Shown in pieces: positions 1-7,956 of a stretch of 64,000 bases of DNA. Position 1 is the stretch's first letter. Each line of letters opens with the position of its first letter. The stretch covers positions 62,001 through 126,000 of the forward strand of contig NZ_SSMQ01000013.1 of assembly GCF_005144585.1 (NCBI RefSeq). Reading direction: 5' to 3'. The DNA is from Polyangium fumosum (GTDB taxonomy: Bacteria > Myxococcota_A > Polyangia > Polyangiales > Polyangiaceae). The notes under the pieces are model-generated. The model worked only from the letters and a program-made list of their open reading frames with translations, did not search any database and was not told the DNA's origin. The translations under genes were made by a program, and so were the position numbers.

Positions 1-2414
1 GCCCACGGGGCCTCGTCGCGGACGATCTCCTCGGCGCGCAAGAAGAGGCGGCGACGCGCCTCGGGATCCCGCTCGCTCGACGCGGCGTCGAGCACGCGGT
101 CGAGCTCCTCGTGCGCGAAGAAGGCGTAGTTCTGCGAGTGGTCTTCGCTGATCGCGCGCGACGAGAGCGTGGGCTCGAAGAAGTTCCCGGGGTCGGGGAA
201 GTCGGCCTTCCATCCGGCCCAGCCCATCGGCGTCGTGCGCCTGCGCGAGGCCTCCGCGAGGTACGTCGCGTAACTCGTGAGCCGCAGCCGGATGCGTAGA
301 CCGATTCGCGCGAGCTGCTGCGCGAAGATCTCGGCCGCTTGTTGTTCGAAGGTGTCCGCGGGCGCGAGGTAGTCGATGGGATGCGGGTAGCCGCCGCGGC
401 CCGTCGCCGGATCAAAGGCGTAGCCGGCGTGCCGCATTTCTTCGAGCGCCGCGGCGAGGTCGTGGCGGCGCATCTGCGGGATGCCTTCGGCGCCCGGGAT
501 GCCTTCGGGCAGCACGCGTGAGGTCTCGCGCGCTTCGCCGCGGACCTTTTCGAGCACGCTCGGATCGATCGCGAGCGCCACCGCGCGGCGCACGGCGCGC
601 ACGTCGAAGGGCGGGAGCTCGGTGTTCATGAAGATCGCGTTCGTCGCGCGGGAAGGCGAGAACGCGTGCTGCCCCGACCACGCGGGGCTCGCGCGGTAGA
701 GGGCGGCGTCCTGGCTGCCGAGGTCACGCGTGGCGTCGAGCGCGCCGTGTTCGAACTTGTACCGTTGCGAGGTGGGCCGCTCGCTCGTGTGCCACTCGAT
801 CGCGTCGAGGTAGGGTTTGCCGGGTACGAAGTAGGCCCCGTGCCGCGCGAGCCGGATCGGCCCCTCGGGCTCCCACGACGCGACGCGAAAAGGGCCGGCG
901 CCGCAAGGCGTCGGCGGGCGAGCGGCATCCACGGTCGCGCCGGACGACGGGCAGACGGGCGCGGCGAAGGCGAGCGTGAGGAGCGGGAGGAACGTCGGGT
1001 CGGGGCGCTCGAGCGTGATCTCCACGGTGAGATCCCCCGTGGCGCGCACGCCTTCGAGGTGCGGCGTTTTTCCCGCGTGAAAGGCGGAAAAACCCTGGAT
1101 GGACGCGTAGTGGTTCGCGGCCGGGCAGGGCGTGCGCGGGTGGAGCGTGCGTTCGAGGGAGCGCGCGACGTCGGCGGCGCGGAAGCGCGCGCCGTCGTGG
1201 AAGACGACGCCGTCGCGGAGGAAAAACGTGTACGTGCGGCCGTCGGCCGAGACCTGGAGGTCACGCGCGAGCTCGGGGACGATGCGGCCGTCTTCGGCGA
1301 AGGTCACGAGGCGCGCGAAGACGAGGTCGGAGAGCGACGTCGCGGCCTCGTCGTAGGCGAGCGCGGGATCGAGCGTGCGCACGTTGACGAAGGTCGCGAC
1401 GCGGAGCGTGCCCCCGCGCATAGGCGAGCGATCGGGCGGGCGCGCGGCGATGGGCGGCGCGACGGGCGCGGGGCGGAGGACGGCGATGAGGAGGAGCGCG
1501 GCCGCGACGAGCAGGAGATCGGCTTGCAAGCGCGCCTTCGGGGGAGTTTGTCCCGCCGGAGCATCCAACGCGTCGCGTAGTCCCTCGCCGACACGACCGA
1601 AGGCGAGCACGGAGAGGAGGATGGCGATCGCGGGGGCGGCGACGAGGCCGAGGCGCGTGCCGACGAAGGGCTCGGCCTCGTGCAGCATGCGGCCCCACGT
1701 GGCCTCGGGCGGCGGCACGCCGAGCGAGAGGTACCCGAGCACGGCCTCGGCGAGCATCATCTGCCCGATGCTCGTGGTGGCGAGCACGGCGATGGCGCTC
1801 GCGGCGTTCGGCAGGACGTGGCGTAAGACGATACGCACATGCCCGGCGCCGAGCGCGCGTGCGGCCGTGATGAACGAGAGCGCGCGGATCTGCATCGTCT
1901 TCGCGCGGAGGACACGCGCGAAGCCGCCCCAGCCCGAGAGGCCGAGCACGCAGAGCACGGTGAGCGTGTCAGCTCGACCGACGAACGCGCCGATCGCCGT
2001 GACGGTGAGCAGGAAGGGGAGCGCGAGCAGGATGTCGACGAGCCGCATGAGCGCGACGTCGATCGCCCGGGCGCGCGTCTCGGCGGCATACCCGGCCGTC
2101 ACGCCGACGACGGTGCCGACGAGCGTGGCGATCAGCGTGGCGAGGGTCGCGATGCCGAGCGAGAGCCGCCCGCCGTGGGCGAGGCGCGCGAGCACGTCGC
2201 GGTAGAGGGCGTCGGTGCCGAGGAGGTGCGCGCGTGAGGGGCCGGGGGGCGCGCCGAGCGCGTCGCGCGCGAGGGAGAAATCGCTCGTGTTGGGATCGTG
2301 CGCGAGGAGGAGGGGGCCGAGGAACGAAAAACCGACGAGGCCGACCACGAGGAAAATCCCCGTACGTTGCGCGGGGTTTTTGACGAAGGTCCGCGCGGCC
2401 TCGCGGACGTTCAC
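1..2414 (-). CDS. DppC-like ABC permease fused to a family-5 substrate-binding domain (partial, 3' end off window)
   Basis: I translated this frame by hand: it is open from a GTG at 2414 to the window edge, 804 codons without a stop. Residues 1-280 are a DppC/OppC-type inner-membrane permease, with an N-terminal membrane helix, several further hydrophobic segments and an EAA loop (AARALGAGHVRIVLRHVLP, about 180-200). Another membrane helix follows (LLLVAAALLLIAVLRP, about 293-310). From about 331 (MRGGTLRVATF) the protein is a family-5 peptide/nickel-type solute-binding domain, with typical stretches such as DGVVFHDGARF and NTELPPFDVRAVRRAVALAID. The protein would carry both channel half and binding domain, with the latter tethered outside the membrane. 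The GTG overlaps the TGA of the upstream hydrolase gene (GTGA), so the two are translationally coupled. Family membership is confident; substrate is unknown. A partner DppB-type permease and ATPases would be expected further left. Confidence 0.85.
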   Translation of the reverse strand, partial: MNVREAARTFVKNPAQRTGIFLVVGLVGFSFLGPLLLAHDPNTSDFSLARDALGAPPGPSRAHLLGTDALYRDVLARLAHGGRLSLGIATLATLIATLVGTVVGVTAGYAAETRARAIDVALMRLVDILLALPFLLTVTAIGAFVGRADTLTVLCVLGLSGWGGFARVLRAKTMQIRALSFITAARALGAGHVRIVLRHVLPNAASAIAVLATTSIGQMMLAEAVLGYLSLGVPPPEATWGRMLHEAEPFVGTRLGLVAAPAIAILLSVLAFGRVGEGLRDALDAPAGQTPPKARLQADLLLVAAALLLIAVLRPAPVAPPIAARPPDRSPMRGGTLRVATFVNVRTLDPALAYDEAATSLSDLVFARLVTFAEDGRIVPELARDLQVSADGRTYTFFLRDGVVFHDGARFRAADVARSLERTLHPRTPCPAANHYASIQGFSAFHAGKTPHLEGVRATGDLTVEITLERPDPTFLPLLTLAFAAPVCPSSGATVDAARPPTPCGAGPFRVASWEPEGPIRLARHGAYFVPGKPYLDAIEWHTSERPTSQRYKFEHGALDATRDLGSQDAALYRASPAWSGQHAFSPSRATNAIFMNTELPPFDVRAVRRAVALAIDPSVLEKVRGEARETSRVLPEGIPGAEGIPQMRRHDLAAALEEMRHAGYAFDPATGRGGYPHPIDYLAPADTFEQQAAEIFAQQLARIGLRIRLRLTSYATYLAEASRRRTTPMGWAGWKADFPDPGNFFEPTLSSRAISEDHSQNYAFFAHEELDRVLDAASSERDPEARRRLFLRAEEIVRDEAPW

Positions 2415-3262
2415 CGTTTGCCCTCCAAGAATTGCGCGGCGAGATCGGCGAACTCGCGCGGGCGCTCCTCGTGCGGGGCGTGCGCGGCGTCGAGGATCGC
2501 GAGCTTGGCCTGGGGCAACTCGCGGGCGAGGCGTTGCGCGGAGGCGGCGGGGAAGATGCGATCGTCGCGGCCCCACACGACGAGCGTAGGCGTCGTGATG
2601 CGCGTGATGCGCGCGATGATCGGCCGCGTGTCGAGGATGCTGCGCAGCACCGCGTACGCGCTTTCGCGCGCGGAGGGGCCGTTGAAGAAGTCGTAGTGCT
2701 GATCGATGCGCTCGTGCGGCAGCGCCGCGCCGGGGCGGAAGAACTCGTCGCGGAAGTAGGCGCGGAACGTCCTGCGCCCGTAGAGCTGCTTGAAGATCGC
2801 GCCGCCGATCACGGGCAGGAGCGGCAAGCGGCCGCGGAGGCTCAGCGGGAACGGGTAACAGAGCGCGTCTTCCACGACGAGGCGCGTCACGAGCTCGGGG
2901 TGCTCGGCCGCGAGCGTGAGCGCGACGGCCGCGCCCATCGCGTGGCCGATGACGGACGCGCGGCCGACGCCGAAGGCCGCGATGAGATCGGCCATCGACT
3001 CGGCGAAGGCCTCGATCCCGTACGGATACCGCGTCGGGCTCGGCTTCTCGCTCTCGCCGAAGCCGGGCAGATCGGGCGCGATGACGTGAAAGCGCGGAGC
3101 GAGCGCGTCGATGATCTCGTCGAACGAGCGGTGGCTCGTGAGGAAGCCGTGCACGAGCAAGAGCGCGGGCCCCGAGCCCGCTTCGAGGACACGCATGCGG
3201 ACGCCGCGGGCGTTGACGTCCCGCAAGACCCGCGCGGGGGGGTCGGGGTTCTTGTCGGCCAT
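2411..3262 (-). CDS. alpha/beta-hydrolase fold protein with Ala in the nucleophile position
   Basis: A 283-residue alpha/beta-hydrolase. The oxyanion region is LLVHGFLTSHRSF. The acid (VVWGRDDRIFP) and the histidine (DAAHAPHEERP) of the triad are present. The nucleophile elbow, normally G-x-S-x-G, reads GHAMG with Ala at about residue 108 (codon at 2939-2941). The protein should therefore lack ordinary serine-hydrolase activity, unless another residue substitutes or it serves as a binding protein. I chose the ATG at 3262 because the fold begins right after it; the ORF extends 55 codons upstream through low-complexity sequence without fold homology. No clear Shine-Dalgarno site is visible. The stop overlaps the start of the ABC fusion gene (GTGA), which implies one transcript. 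Fold confident; function unknown. Confidence 0.85.
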   Translation of the reverse strand: MADKNPDPPARVLRDVNARGVRMRVLEAGSGPALLLVHGFLTSHRSFDEIIDALAPRFHVIAPDLPGFGESEKPSPTRYPYGIEAFAESMADLIAAFGVGRASVIGHAMGAAVALTLAAEHPELVTRLVVEDALCYPFPLSLRGRLPLLPVIGGAIFKQLYGRRTFRAYFRDEFFRPGAALPHERIDQHYDFFNGPSARESAYAVLRSILDTRPIIARITRITTPTLVVWGRDDRIFPAASAQRLARELPQAKLAILDAAHAPHEERPREFADLAAQFLEGKR

Positions 3263-3469
3263 GGGAGGAGGCAAGCCTATCAGTCGTGCGGAAAGGGGCA
3301 GGCTGTGTAGGGAAATGCACCAATTGACGGGCGAGGGGGGGATCCTCAGATGCACAAAACCGTCAAGAAAAAATGATCTCGGGGCGGACCATAAATGTCC
3401 TAGCGCGTTTCGGAAAATGCGGAACACGCCGGCTCTTCGCGCATCCGGAAATAATCACATGCCGTTAGA

Positions 3470-3499
3470 TTGACTGTATTCTACTCAGTGGAATACATT
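3470..3499 (+). promoter_or_regulatory. sigma70-type promoter with MerR-style operator in the spacer
   Basis: A -35 TTGACT (3470-3475) and a -10 TACATT (3494-3499) are separated by 18 bp. The spacer and its right edge are filled by a near-perfect inverted repeat at 3476-3496, arms GTATTCTACT and AGTGGAATAC around a central C, with one mismatched pair. A dyad lying between -35 and -10 is the standard MerR-family operator layout. It sits 46 bp upstream of a MerR-type gene, so autoregulation is the simplest reading. The sequence is AT-rich against a 70% GC background. Confidence 0.7.
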
Positions 3500-3545
3500 C
3501 ACTCGCGTCGTTGGGAGCTGCCCCGATCGGGGCGGAGGGGAAACC

Positions 3546-4070
3546 TTGCAGCGGATCTCGGACGACGCGCTCGATCGTCTCGAACGCGAACACGAACAAG
3601 GCATCACGTCGGCCGAGATCCTCGACATCTTCGCCGTCCACGAGATCAAATTCAGTGAGGCCACGCTTCGAAAATACGTACAGCTCGGCCTCCTGCCCCG
3701 GAGCGTCCGGGTAGGCAAAAAGGGCAAGCACCAGGGCTCACAAGGGCTCTACCCGGCGACGGTGGTCAGGCAAATCCAGCGCATCAAGGAGATGATGGCG
3801 CAGGACTACACGATCGAGGAAATCCAACGGGAATTCCTCTTCGTGCGGGGCGATATCGAGGAGCTCGAGCGGACGATCGGCAAGGTATTCGATGCGCTTC
3901 GTGACGCAGCCAAAGATCGACGAAGCGAGACGAGCGACCGAGCCATTCACCAGGAGCTCTCCATGGCGGAGAGGCTCGCCAAGGACCTCGTGACCAAGCT
4001 CTCGGCGATCGAAGAGCGATTGATGGCACAGGCCCGGCTCTCGCGAAGAGCAGCGGCAACAGGCTCCTGA
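3546..4070 (+). CDS. MerR-family transcriptional regulator
   Basis: A 174-residue protein with an N-terminal winged-helix MerR-type DNA-binding domain. The recognition region includes ATLRKYVQLGLLPRSVRVG and GLYPATVVRQIQRIKEMM, and a C-terminal helical coiled-coil region follows (about 105-165), as expected for a dimeric regulator. The start is TTG at 3546, chosen because a GGAGG (3534-3538) lies 7 nt upstream and no ATG in frame fits. The C-terminal part has no recognisable ligand-binding domain and no conserved Cys cluster, so it is not an obvious metal sensor. The promoter immediately upstream carries a 21-bp dyad, which suggests it regulates itself. The divergent hydrolase/ABC genes are candidate targets only by position. 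Confidence 0.85.
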   Translation: MQRISDDALDRLEREHEQGITSAEILDIFAVHEIKFSEATLRKYVQLGLLPRSVRVGKKGKHQGSQGLYPATVVRQIQRIKEMMAQDYTIEEIQREFLFVRGDIEELERTIGKVFDALRDAAKDRRSETSDRAIHQELSMAERLAKDLVTKLSAIEERLMAQARLSRRAAATGS

Positions 4071-4131
4071 GGATCGAAAAAGAAGATTTTTCCGGCGGCG
4101 TCGCGAGTGACGCCCCGGCGCTGATTTCAAG

Positions 4132-4164
4132 TCGATGAAGGACGGCTGGACCGTCCTCCATCGA
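4132..4164. other. stem-loop between the merR and sigma-like genes
   Basis: TCGATG plus AGGACGG, a 5-nt loop (CTGGA), then CCGTCCT plus CATCGA form a 13-bp stem with one 1x1 mismatch. No T-tract follows, so it is not a classical intrinsic terminator. It lies about 60 bp after the merR stop and 115 bp before the next start, so it could be a 3' end or a leader structure. Confidence 0.45.
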
Positions 4165-4279
4165 TGAAGACGAAAACGTAATCGACAGGGAGCAGGACCC
4201 CTGCACTCGTCCGGACCGGTCTCCGAACGGGCAGGGGGACGTGCGCGCGCAGTACGGAAGGACCAGCGGGAGGCAGCGC

Positions 4280-5062
4280 ATGGCAACGATGGGTGATGGC
4301 GAGCTCGGCGGTTTCAGTGAGCTCGAGGGAGACATGGACGGCGGTATGAACGACGCGCAGACGAGGGAGACCGGCGACGAGAACCTCGTCGAGGGCGCGC
4401 TCGCCCGAAAGGCAGCCCCCGCAACATCCGCGACCGCAATCACACGCGAGCAAAGGCGCTCGCGTCGAAAGCGCGAAGTCCGCGCCCGCACGATCAGCGT
4501 CAAGCGCATGACCAAGCGGGAGCTCGAGATCGGGCGGATGCTCTATCCCGAGATGGACTACTGGAAGCCCCGCACACGCGCCGAGTGCGTCGACGGTCCG
4601 CGGCCGTGCCCGTACGTGTCGTGCAAGCACCACCTCTTCCTCGACGTGTCAGCGAGGACGGGCGCGATCAAGCTGAACTTCCCAGACCTCGAAGCCTGGG
4701 AAATGAGCGAGAGCTGCGCACTCGACGTGGCCGATCGCGGCGGGACGACGCTAGAAGACGTGGGCGCAATCATGAACCTGACGCGCGAGCGCATCCGCCA
4801 GGTCGAGGTAAAGGCGCTCGCAAAGCTGCAAGCGCTGCGCGACATGATGGGGCTGCGCGACTACGTCGACGAGGGCCCCGTCGGCAAGCGCCGTCTGCCC
4901 GTCCTCGCGCAGACCGACGACGAGGACATCGACGAGGAAGAGCGCGACGAGGACGACGAGGACGACGACGATATCGATGATGCCGACGCCGAGGCAGACG
5001 CCGAGGCAAAGGCGGACGCAGAGGAGCCGCAGCTCCTCGAAGAGTCGGACGATCTGTTCTGA
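4280..5062 (+). CDS. sigma-70 region-4-like DNA-binding protein with acidic tail
   Basis: A 260-residue protein. A basic stretch ([18 protein letters not shown]) precedes a core with a Cys pair ([17 protein letters not shown]). At about 155-182 there is a helix-turn-helix that closely resembles sigma-70 region 4.2 ([20 protein letters not shown]). The last 50 residues are almost entirely Asp/Glu. Regions 2 and 3 of a sigma factor are absent, so it is not a full sigma factor. It could bind DNA or RNA polymerase, as such region-4 proteins are proposed to do. I chose ATG 4280 because GGGAGG lies about 7 nt upstream; a GTG at 4241 is possible and would add 13 residues. Terminator-like hairpin directly after the stop. 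Role unknown. Confidence 0.8.
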   Translation: MATMGDGELGGFSELEGDMDGGMNDAQTRETGDENLVEGALARKAAPATSATAITREQRRSRRKREVRARTISVKRMTKRELEIGRMLYPEMDYWKPRTRAECVDGPRPCPYVSCKHHLFLDVSARTGAIKLNFPDLEAWEMSESCALDVADRGGTTLEDVGAIMNLTRERIRQVEVKALAKLQALRDMMGLRDYVDEGPVGKRRLPVLAQTDDEDIDEEERDEDDEDDDDIDDADAEADAEAKADAEEPQLLEESDDLF

Positions 5063-5084
5063 GAGATCCCCCTCAGGGGATCTC
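5063..5084 (+). terminator. stem-loop directly after the sigma-like gene
   Basis: GAGATCCCC, loop CTCA, GGGGATCTC: a perfect 9-bp stem that begins at the base after the stop codon. No U-run follows, so termination strength is uncertain. It sits just left of repeat element A. Confidence 0.5.
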
Positions 5085-5169
5085 GCAGCGTCGCGCCGGG
5101 GTTTCACCCCGGACCCCGACCAGGGGTTGTCCACCCCTGGACCCGGACCCGGCACGGCCTGGACCGGGG

Positions 5170-5200
5170 TCGATGAACTGCGCTCCGCGCAGTTCATCGA
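5170..5200. repeat. element A left hairpin
   Basis: TCGATGAACTGCGC, 3-nt loop TCC, GCGCAGTTCATCGA: 14 perfect base pairs. Copy B carries the same arms with a different loop. Confidence 0.85.
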
Positions 5201-5317
5201 ACAGCCAGGGTCAAGACCCTCCACGATCCTGCCAACCAAGGCGGCAGCGCTGCGGGTTCAACCAGCAACGTGCACGTCGCCCATCAAGACACCCCCATGG
5301 TCTTGCCACCGGCCCGT

Positions 5318-5348
5318 TGGAAGAACTGCGCACTGCGCAGTTCTTCCA
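5318..5348. repeat. element A right hairpin
   Basis: TGGAAGAACTGCGC, loop ACT, GCGCAGTTCTTCCA: 14 base pairs. The arms differ from the left hairpin at a few positions, and the differences are compensated on both sides of the stem. Confidence 0.85.
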
Positions 5349-5447
5349 CCCTCGGTCCAGGCCGTGCCTGGTCCGGGTCGAGGGGCGGACAGCCCCCGCG
5401 GGGTCCGGGGCAGCGCCCCGGCGCAACGGCCTCCGCGACGAGAGCGG

Positions 5448-7928
5448 TCAGGGATCCGGGTGTGCCTCGACGACGAGGAGCGTGCTTTCGGCGAGCGACG
5501 TTGCGAGGAACGTGGTGAGCGCCTGGGGTGTGGGTGTCTCGCGGGGCGCTTGGCTGCGGCCGGACCAGAGATGAATGAGGCGGCGGCGCGGGTCGGCGCG
5601 TGACTCGGTGTCGCGTCGCGACGCGAGTGCTGCTGCGCGGCTGAACTCCGGTGCGCTGAGGCCTCCGCGCGAGAGCCGGCCGAGGAGCGCGCGGATGTCG
5701 GTCACTGCGGATGTGAGCAGATCCGACGGCGCGCGGACGTCGACGACGAGCGCGGCGGCTTGGCTCGTGCCGACGATGCGCGTGGTGGCGCGGACGCCGC
5801 CCGAGGGCGGGAGTGTGGCTTCGAGGAGACCCCCTTCGCCGTCGAGCGCGAGTGCGACGAAGAGCGCGAGGTCGTGACCGGGGGCGCCTACGGCTGGCAT
5901 GGGTGCTGCGATGAGCGCTTGTGCGAGGCCGGCGTCCCGCGCGAGGCGCGCGGTGAGTGGGCCCGTGCGAGATGCGCCGCGTGTTGGCGTTGGGCATGCG
6001 CGTGCAGGTGAGCGCGGGACGAGCCATCGATCGACGGCTTGTGCGAGCTCCGTGGCTTGCGCGGCGTCTGCGTTTGCGAGGACGGCGAGACGGAGCGGCC
6101 CTTCGAGGAGCGTGCGCAGGTGGAGGCGCGTGCCTTCGAGGCCTGCGCCGGAGACGCGCGTGTAGATGCCGAGCGGATCGAGCCATGAAGGATGCTCGGG
6201 CACGAGCGCGGAGGCGAGCGCTTCGAAGGCGACGCCGCCGCGGCCGGTCGTGCGCTCGAGGTGCGCGAGGGCCGAGGTGCGCGCTTCGGTGAGCGCGATC
6301 GGCGTGAGCGCGGTTGGCGACAAGGCGCGCGCGGCTGCGTCGCCGACACGTCGCGCAAGCTCGACGGACGTCTCGTGTTCGTCACGCGGCGCGGCATGCG
6401 CGACGAGGCCCATGCCGTCGGGTCCGATCCACGGTTCGAGCGCGACGCCCGCGTTCGGATCCCGCGTGGCCGATGCGGCGAGCATCGCGAGGGCCGTCAT
6501 GCCTGCGTCGGTGGCGCCTTCGTCGATGACGCCGCAAGGGCTCGCGACGAGGGCCCAGACCTCCCCTTGGCCACGCTCGACGGCGGTGCGACGCTCGACG
6601 ACGGGCTCGCTCGCTTTGGCCCACGCGCTTTCGAGCTCGGCGGCGAACGCGCGCCCGGACGAACCCGGCGTCGGCGTGGCGCGCGGCGGCAAGGCGAGGG
6701 CGACGGCGACGCGTGGCGGCGCGGCGGGGACGGGCGTCGTGAGATCCCACCAGGCGGCGCGGGATGCGGCGTCGCGCGGGTCGGCTGCGGAGAGGATCTG
6801 GCGCATCGCGACGGAGGCGCTCGTCGGGGCTGCGCTTTCGAGGCGGATCTCGTGACGCGTGATGGTGGCCGCGCGGGCGGCGGCGCGCTCGAGCGCCGCG
6901 GCGTCGAGGCGCGTGTCGGGCTCGATCGTCACGCTCACGCAGCCGCCGCGCGCGCGCGCGACGCCGACGACCTCCACGGCGTGGAAGGCTTCGGGCAGGC
7001 TGCCGAGCCGCGCATGCAGCGGTGATCCGGGGGCCGCGAGGCGCTCGGCGATGGCGACCGCGCCGAGGGCATCGCCGAGCCGAACGGCGAGCGTGACCTG
7101 GCCACGCGGCGCGCTCTGCGGCGGCGCGACGTAACTCGTGACGGTGTCCGCGGTCGGGAAGGGATCGGCGGCGGGCTCGCCGACGGGCCATCCTTCGCTC
7201 GCTTCGAGCGCCTTCGCGACGAGCGCGCCGAACGACGCGGGGCCGACGGCGGCGATCGCGGCGCGGCCGGCGTGCAGACCTTCGCGGCGTTGTCCTTCGA
7301 GCTCGCCGGCGAACGTGGGCGACGTGGGATCGGGCATGGACTCGCTCGGCGAGAGGCCGAGGCGACCGGTGCATGCTGCGATCGCCGCGAGCTCGGGCGC
7401 GTCGAGCGGCGTCTTTCGCAAGGCCGCGAGGCGGCGCGTGACGAGGGGCGACTCGGGGCCCTTCGCGACGACGGGATCCCGCATCGCGCGGACGAGCGCA
7501 GCAAGGAAGGGCGCGACGCGCGTCGGGTTGTCGACGAGCCACTCCACGCGGAAGCCGGTGCGATCGGCGCGCACGCGCGTCTCGAACCCCGCGGCCGCGA
7601 GGCGTGCTTCGACGAGCGCCGACAGCGCGGCCGCCGTGGCCGGGCCCGGATCGGTGGCGAACGCGACGGCGATGGCGGGCGCAGGATCCCCGTCGCGGTT
7701 CACGAGCGTGAGGCGCGGGCGCTCGTCGAGGGCGTGGACCTCGATCCCCGCGATCGGCGTGCTCCCGGGCGTGGCGAGCACGGAAGGGCCGCCCCGCGTG
7801 GAGGATGTATTCGCGCCGCTGCACGAGGCGAGCACGAGAGGCGCGGCGAGCGCGGCGATGTGTACGAACGTGCGCGACGGAGGCCGCCGCGGGAGGGGCT
7901 CGGGCGGGGTCTCGGGCGTCGTCATCAT
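5448..7928 (-). CDS. M16 (insulinase)-like lipoprotein lacking the zinc-binding motif
   Basis: An 826-residue protein with a Pro/Arg-rich N-terminus, a hydrophobic segment and a lipobox (PLVLASC, Cys at about 35), so it should be an envelope lipoprotein. The body shows the repeated-domain style of M16 peptidases, such as AIAVAFATDPGPATAAALSA near the N-terminus and GVRATTRIVGTSQAAALVVD further on. I found no HxxEH zinc site in the first domain, so it is probably a non-catalytic M16 relative like those that pair with an active subunit. It lies 28 bp after an OB-like lipoprotein gene on the same strand, which suggests co-transcription. ATG codons at 7928 and 7925 are both possible starts. The assignment to M16 is by general resemblance and is moderate. 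Confidence 0.65.
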   Translation of the reverse strand: MMTTPETPPEPLPRRPPSRTFVHIAALAAPLVLASCSGANTSSTRGGPSVLATPGSTPIAGIEVHALDERPRLTLVNRDGDPAPAIAVAFATDPGPATAAALSALVEARLAAAGFETRVRADRTGFRVEWLVDNPTRVAPFLAALVRAMRDPVVAKGPESPLVTRRLAALRKTPLDAPELAAIAACTGRLGLSPSESMPDPTSPTFAGELEGQRREGLHAGRAAIAAVGPASFGALVAKALEASEGWPVGEPAADPFPTADTVTSYVAPPQSAPRGQVTLAVRLGDALGAVAIAERLAAPGSPLHARLGSLPEAFHAVEVVGVARARGGCVSVTIEPDTRLDAAALERAAARAATITRHEIRLESAAPTSASVAMRQILSAADPRDAASRAAWWDLTTPVPAAPPRVAVALALPPRATPTPGSSGRAFAAELESAWAKASEPVVERRTAVERGQGEVWALVASPCGVIDEGATDAGMTALAMLAASATRDPNAGVALEPWIGPDGMGLVAHAAPRDEHETSVELARRVGDAAARALSPTALTPIALTEARTSALAHLERTTGRGGVAFEALASALVPEHPSWLDPLGIYTRVSGAGLEGTRLHLRTLLEGPLRLAVLANADAAQATELAQAVDRWLVPRSPARACPTPTRGASRTGPLTARLARDAGLAQALIAAPMPAVGAPGHDLALFVALALDGEGGLLEATLPPSGGVRATTRIVGTSQAAALVVDVRAPSDLLTSAVTDIRALLGRLSRGGLSAPEFSRAAALASRRDTESRADPRRRLIHLWSGRSQAPRETPTPQALTTFLATSLAESTLLVVEAHPDP

Positions 7929-7956
7929 GGCCGGTGCGAGGCGCGGAGCTCGCTGG

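Larger units (their letters stand above)
5095..5423. repeat. composite inverted-repeat intergenic element, copy A
   Basis: This fills the junction between two convergent genes. The left end (about 5095-5150) contains nested hairpins, CCGGGG-tttca-CCCCGG and CCAGGGG-ttgtcca-CCCCTGG. The right end (about 5372-5423) is an imperfect reverse complement of the left end, so they form terminal inverted repeats of about 50 bp. Inside each end lies a long perfect hairpin (5170-5200 and 5318-5348). The core between them (5201-5317) has no convincing ORF. The element starts 33 bp after one stop codon and ends 25 bp from the other. The same layout recurs as copies B and C. No transposase is present, so if mobile it would be non-autonomous. 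Confidence 0.8.

Noticed and set aside
666-1580. 304-codon plus-strand ORF at the left edge
   Set aside because: Mirror of the ABC fusion gene; Arg/Glu/Gly-rich shadow.
3263-3427. N-terminal extension of the alpha/beta-hydrolase
   Set aside because: The extra 55 residues show no fold homology and cover the intergenic promoter region.
5095-5423. Insertion sequence with transposase
   Set aside because: The element has terminal inverted repeats but is only 0.33 kb with no coding capacity, and no clear target duplication is visible.
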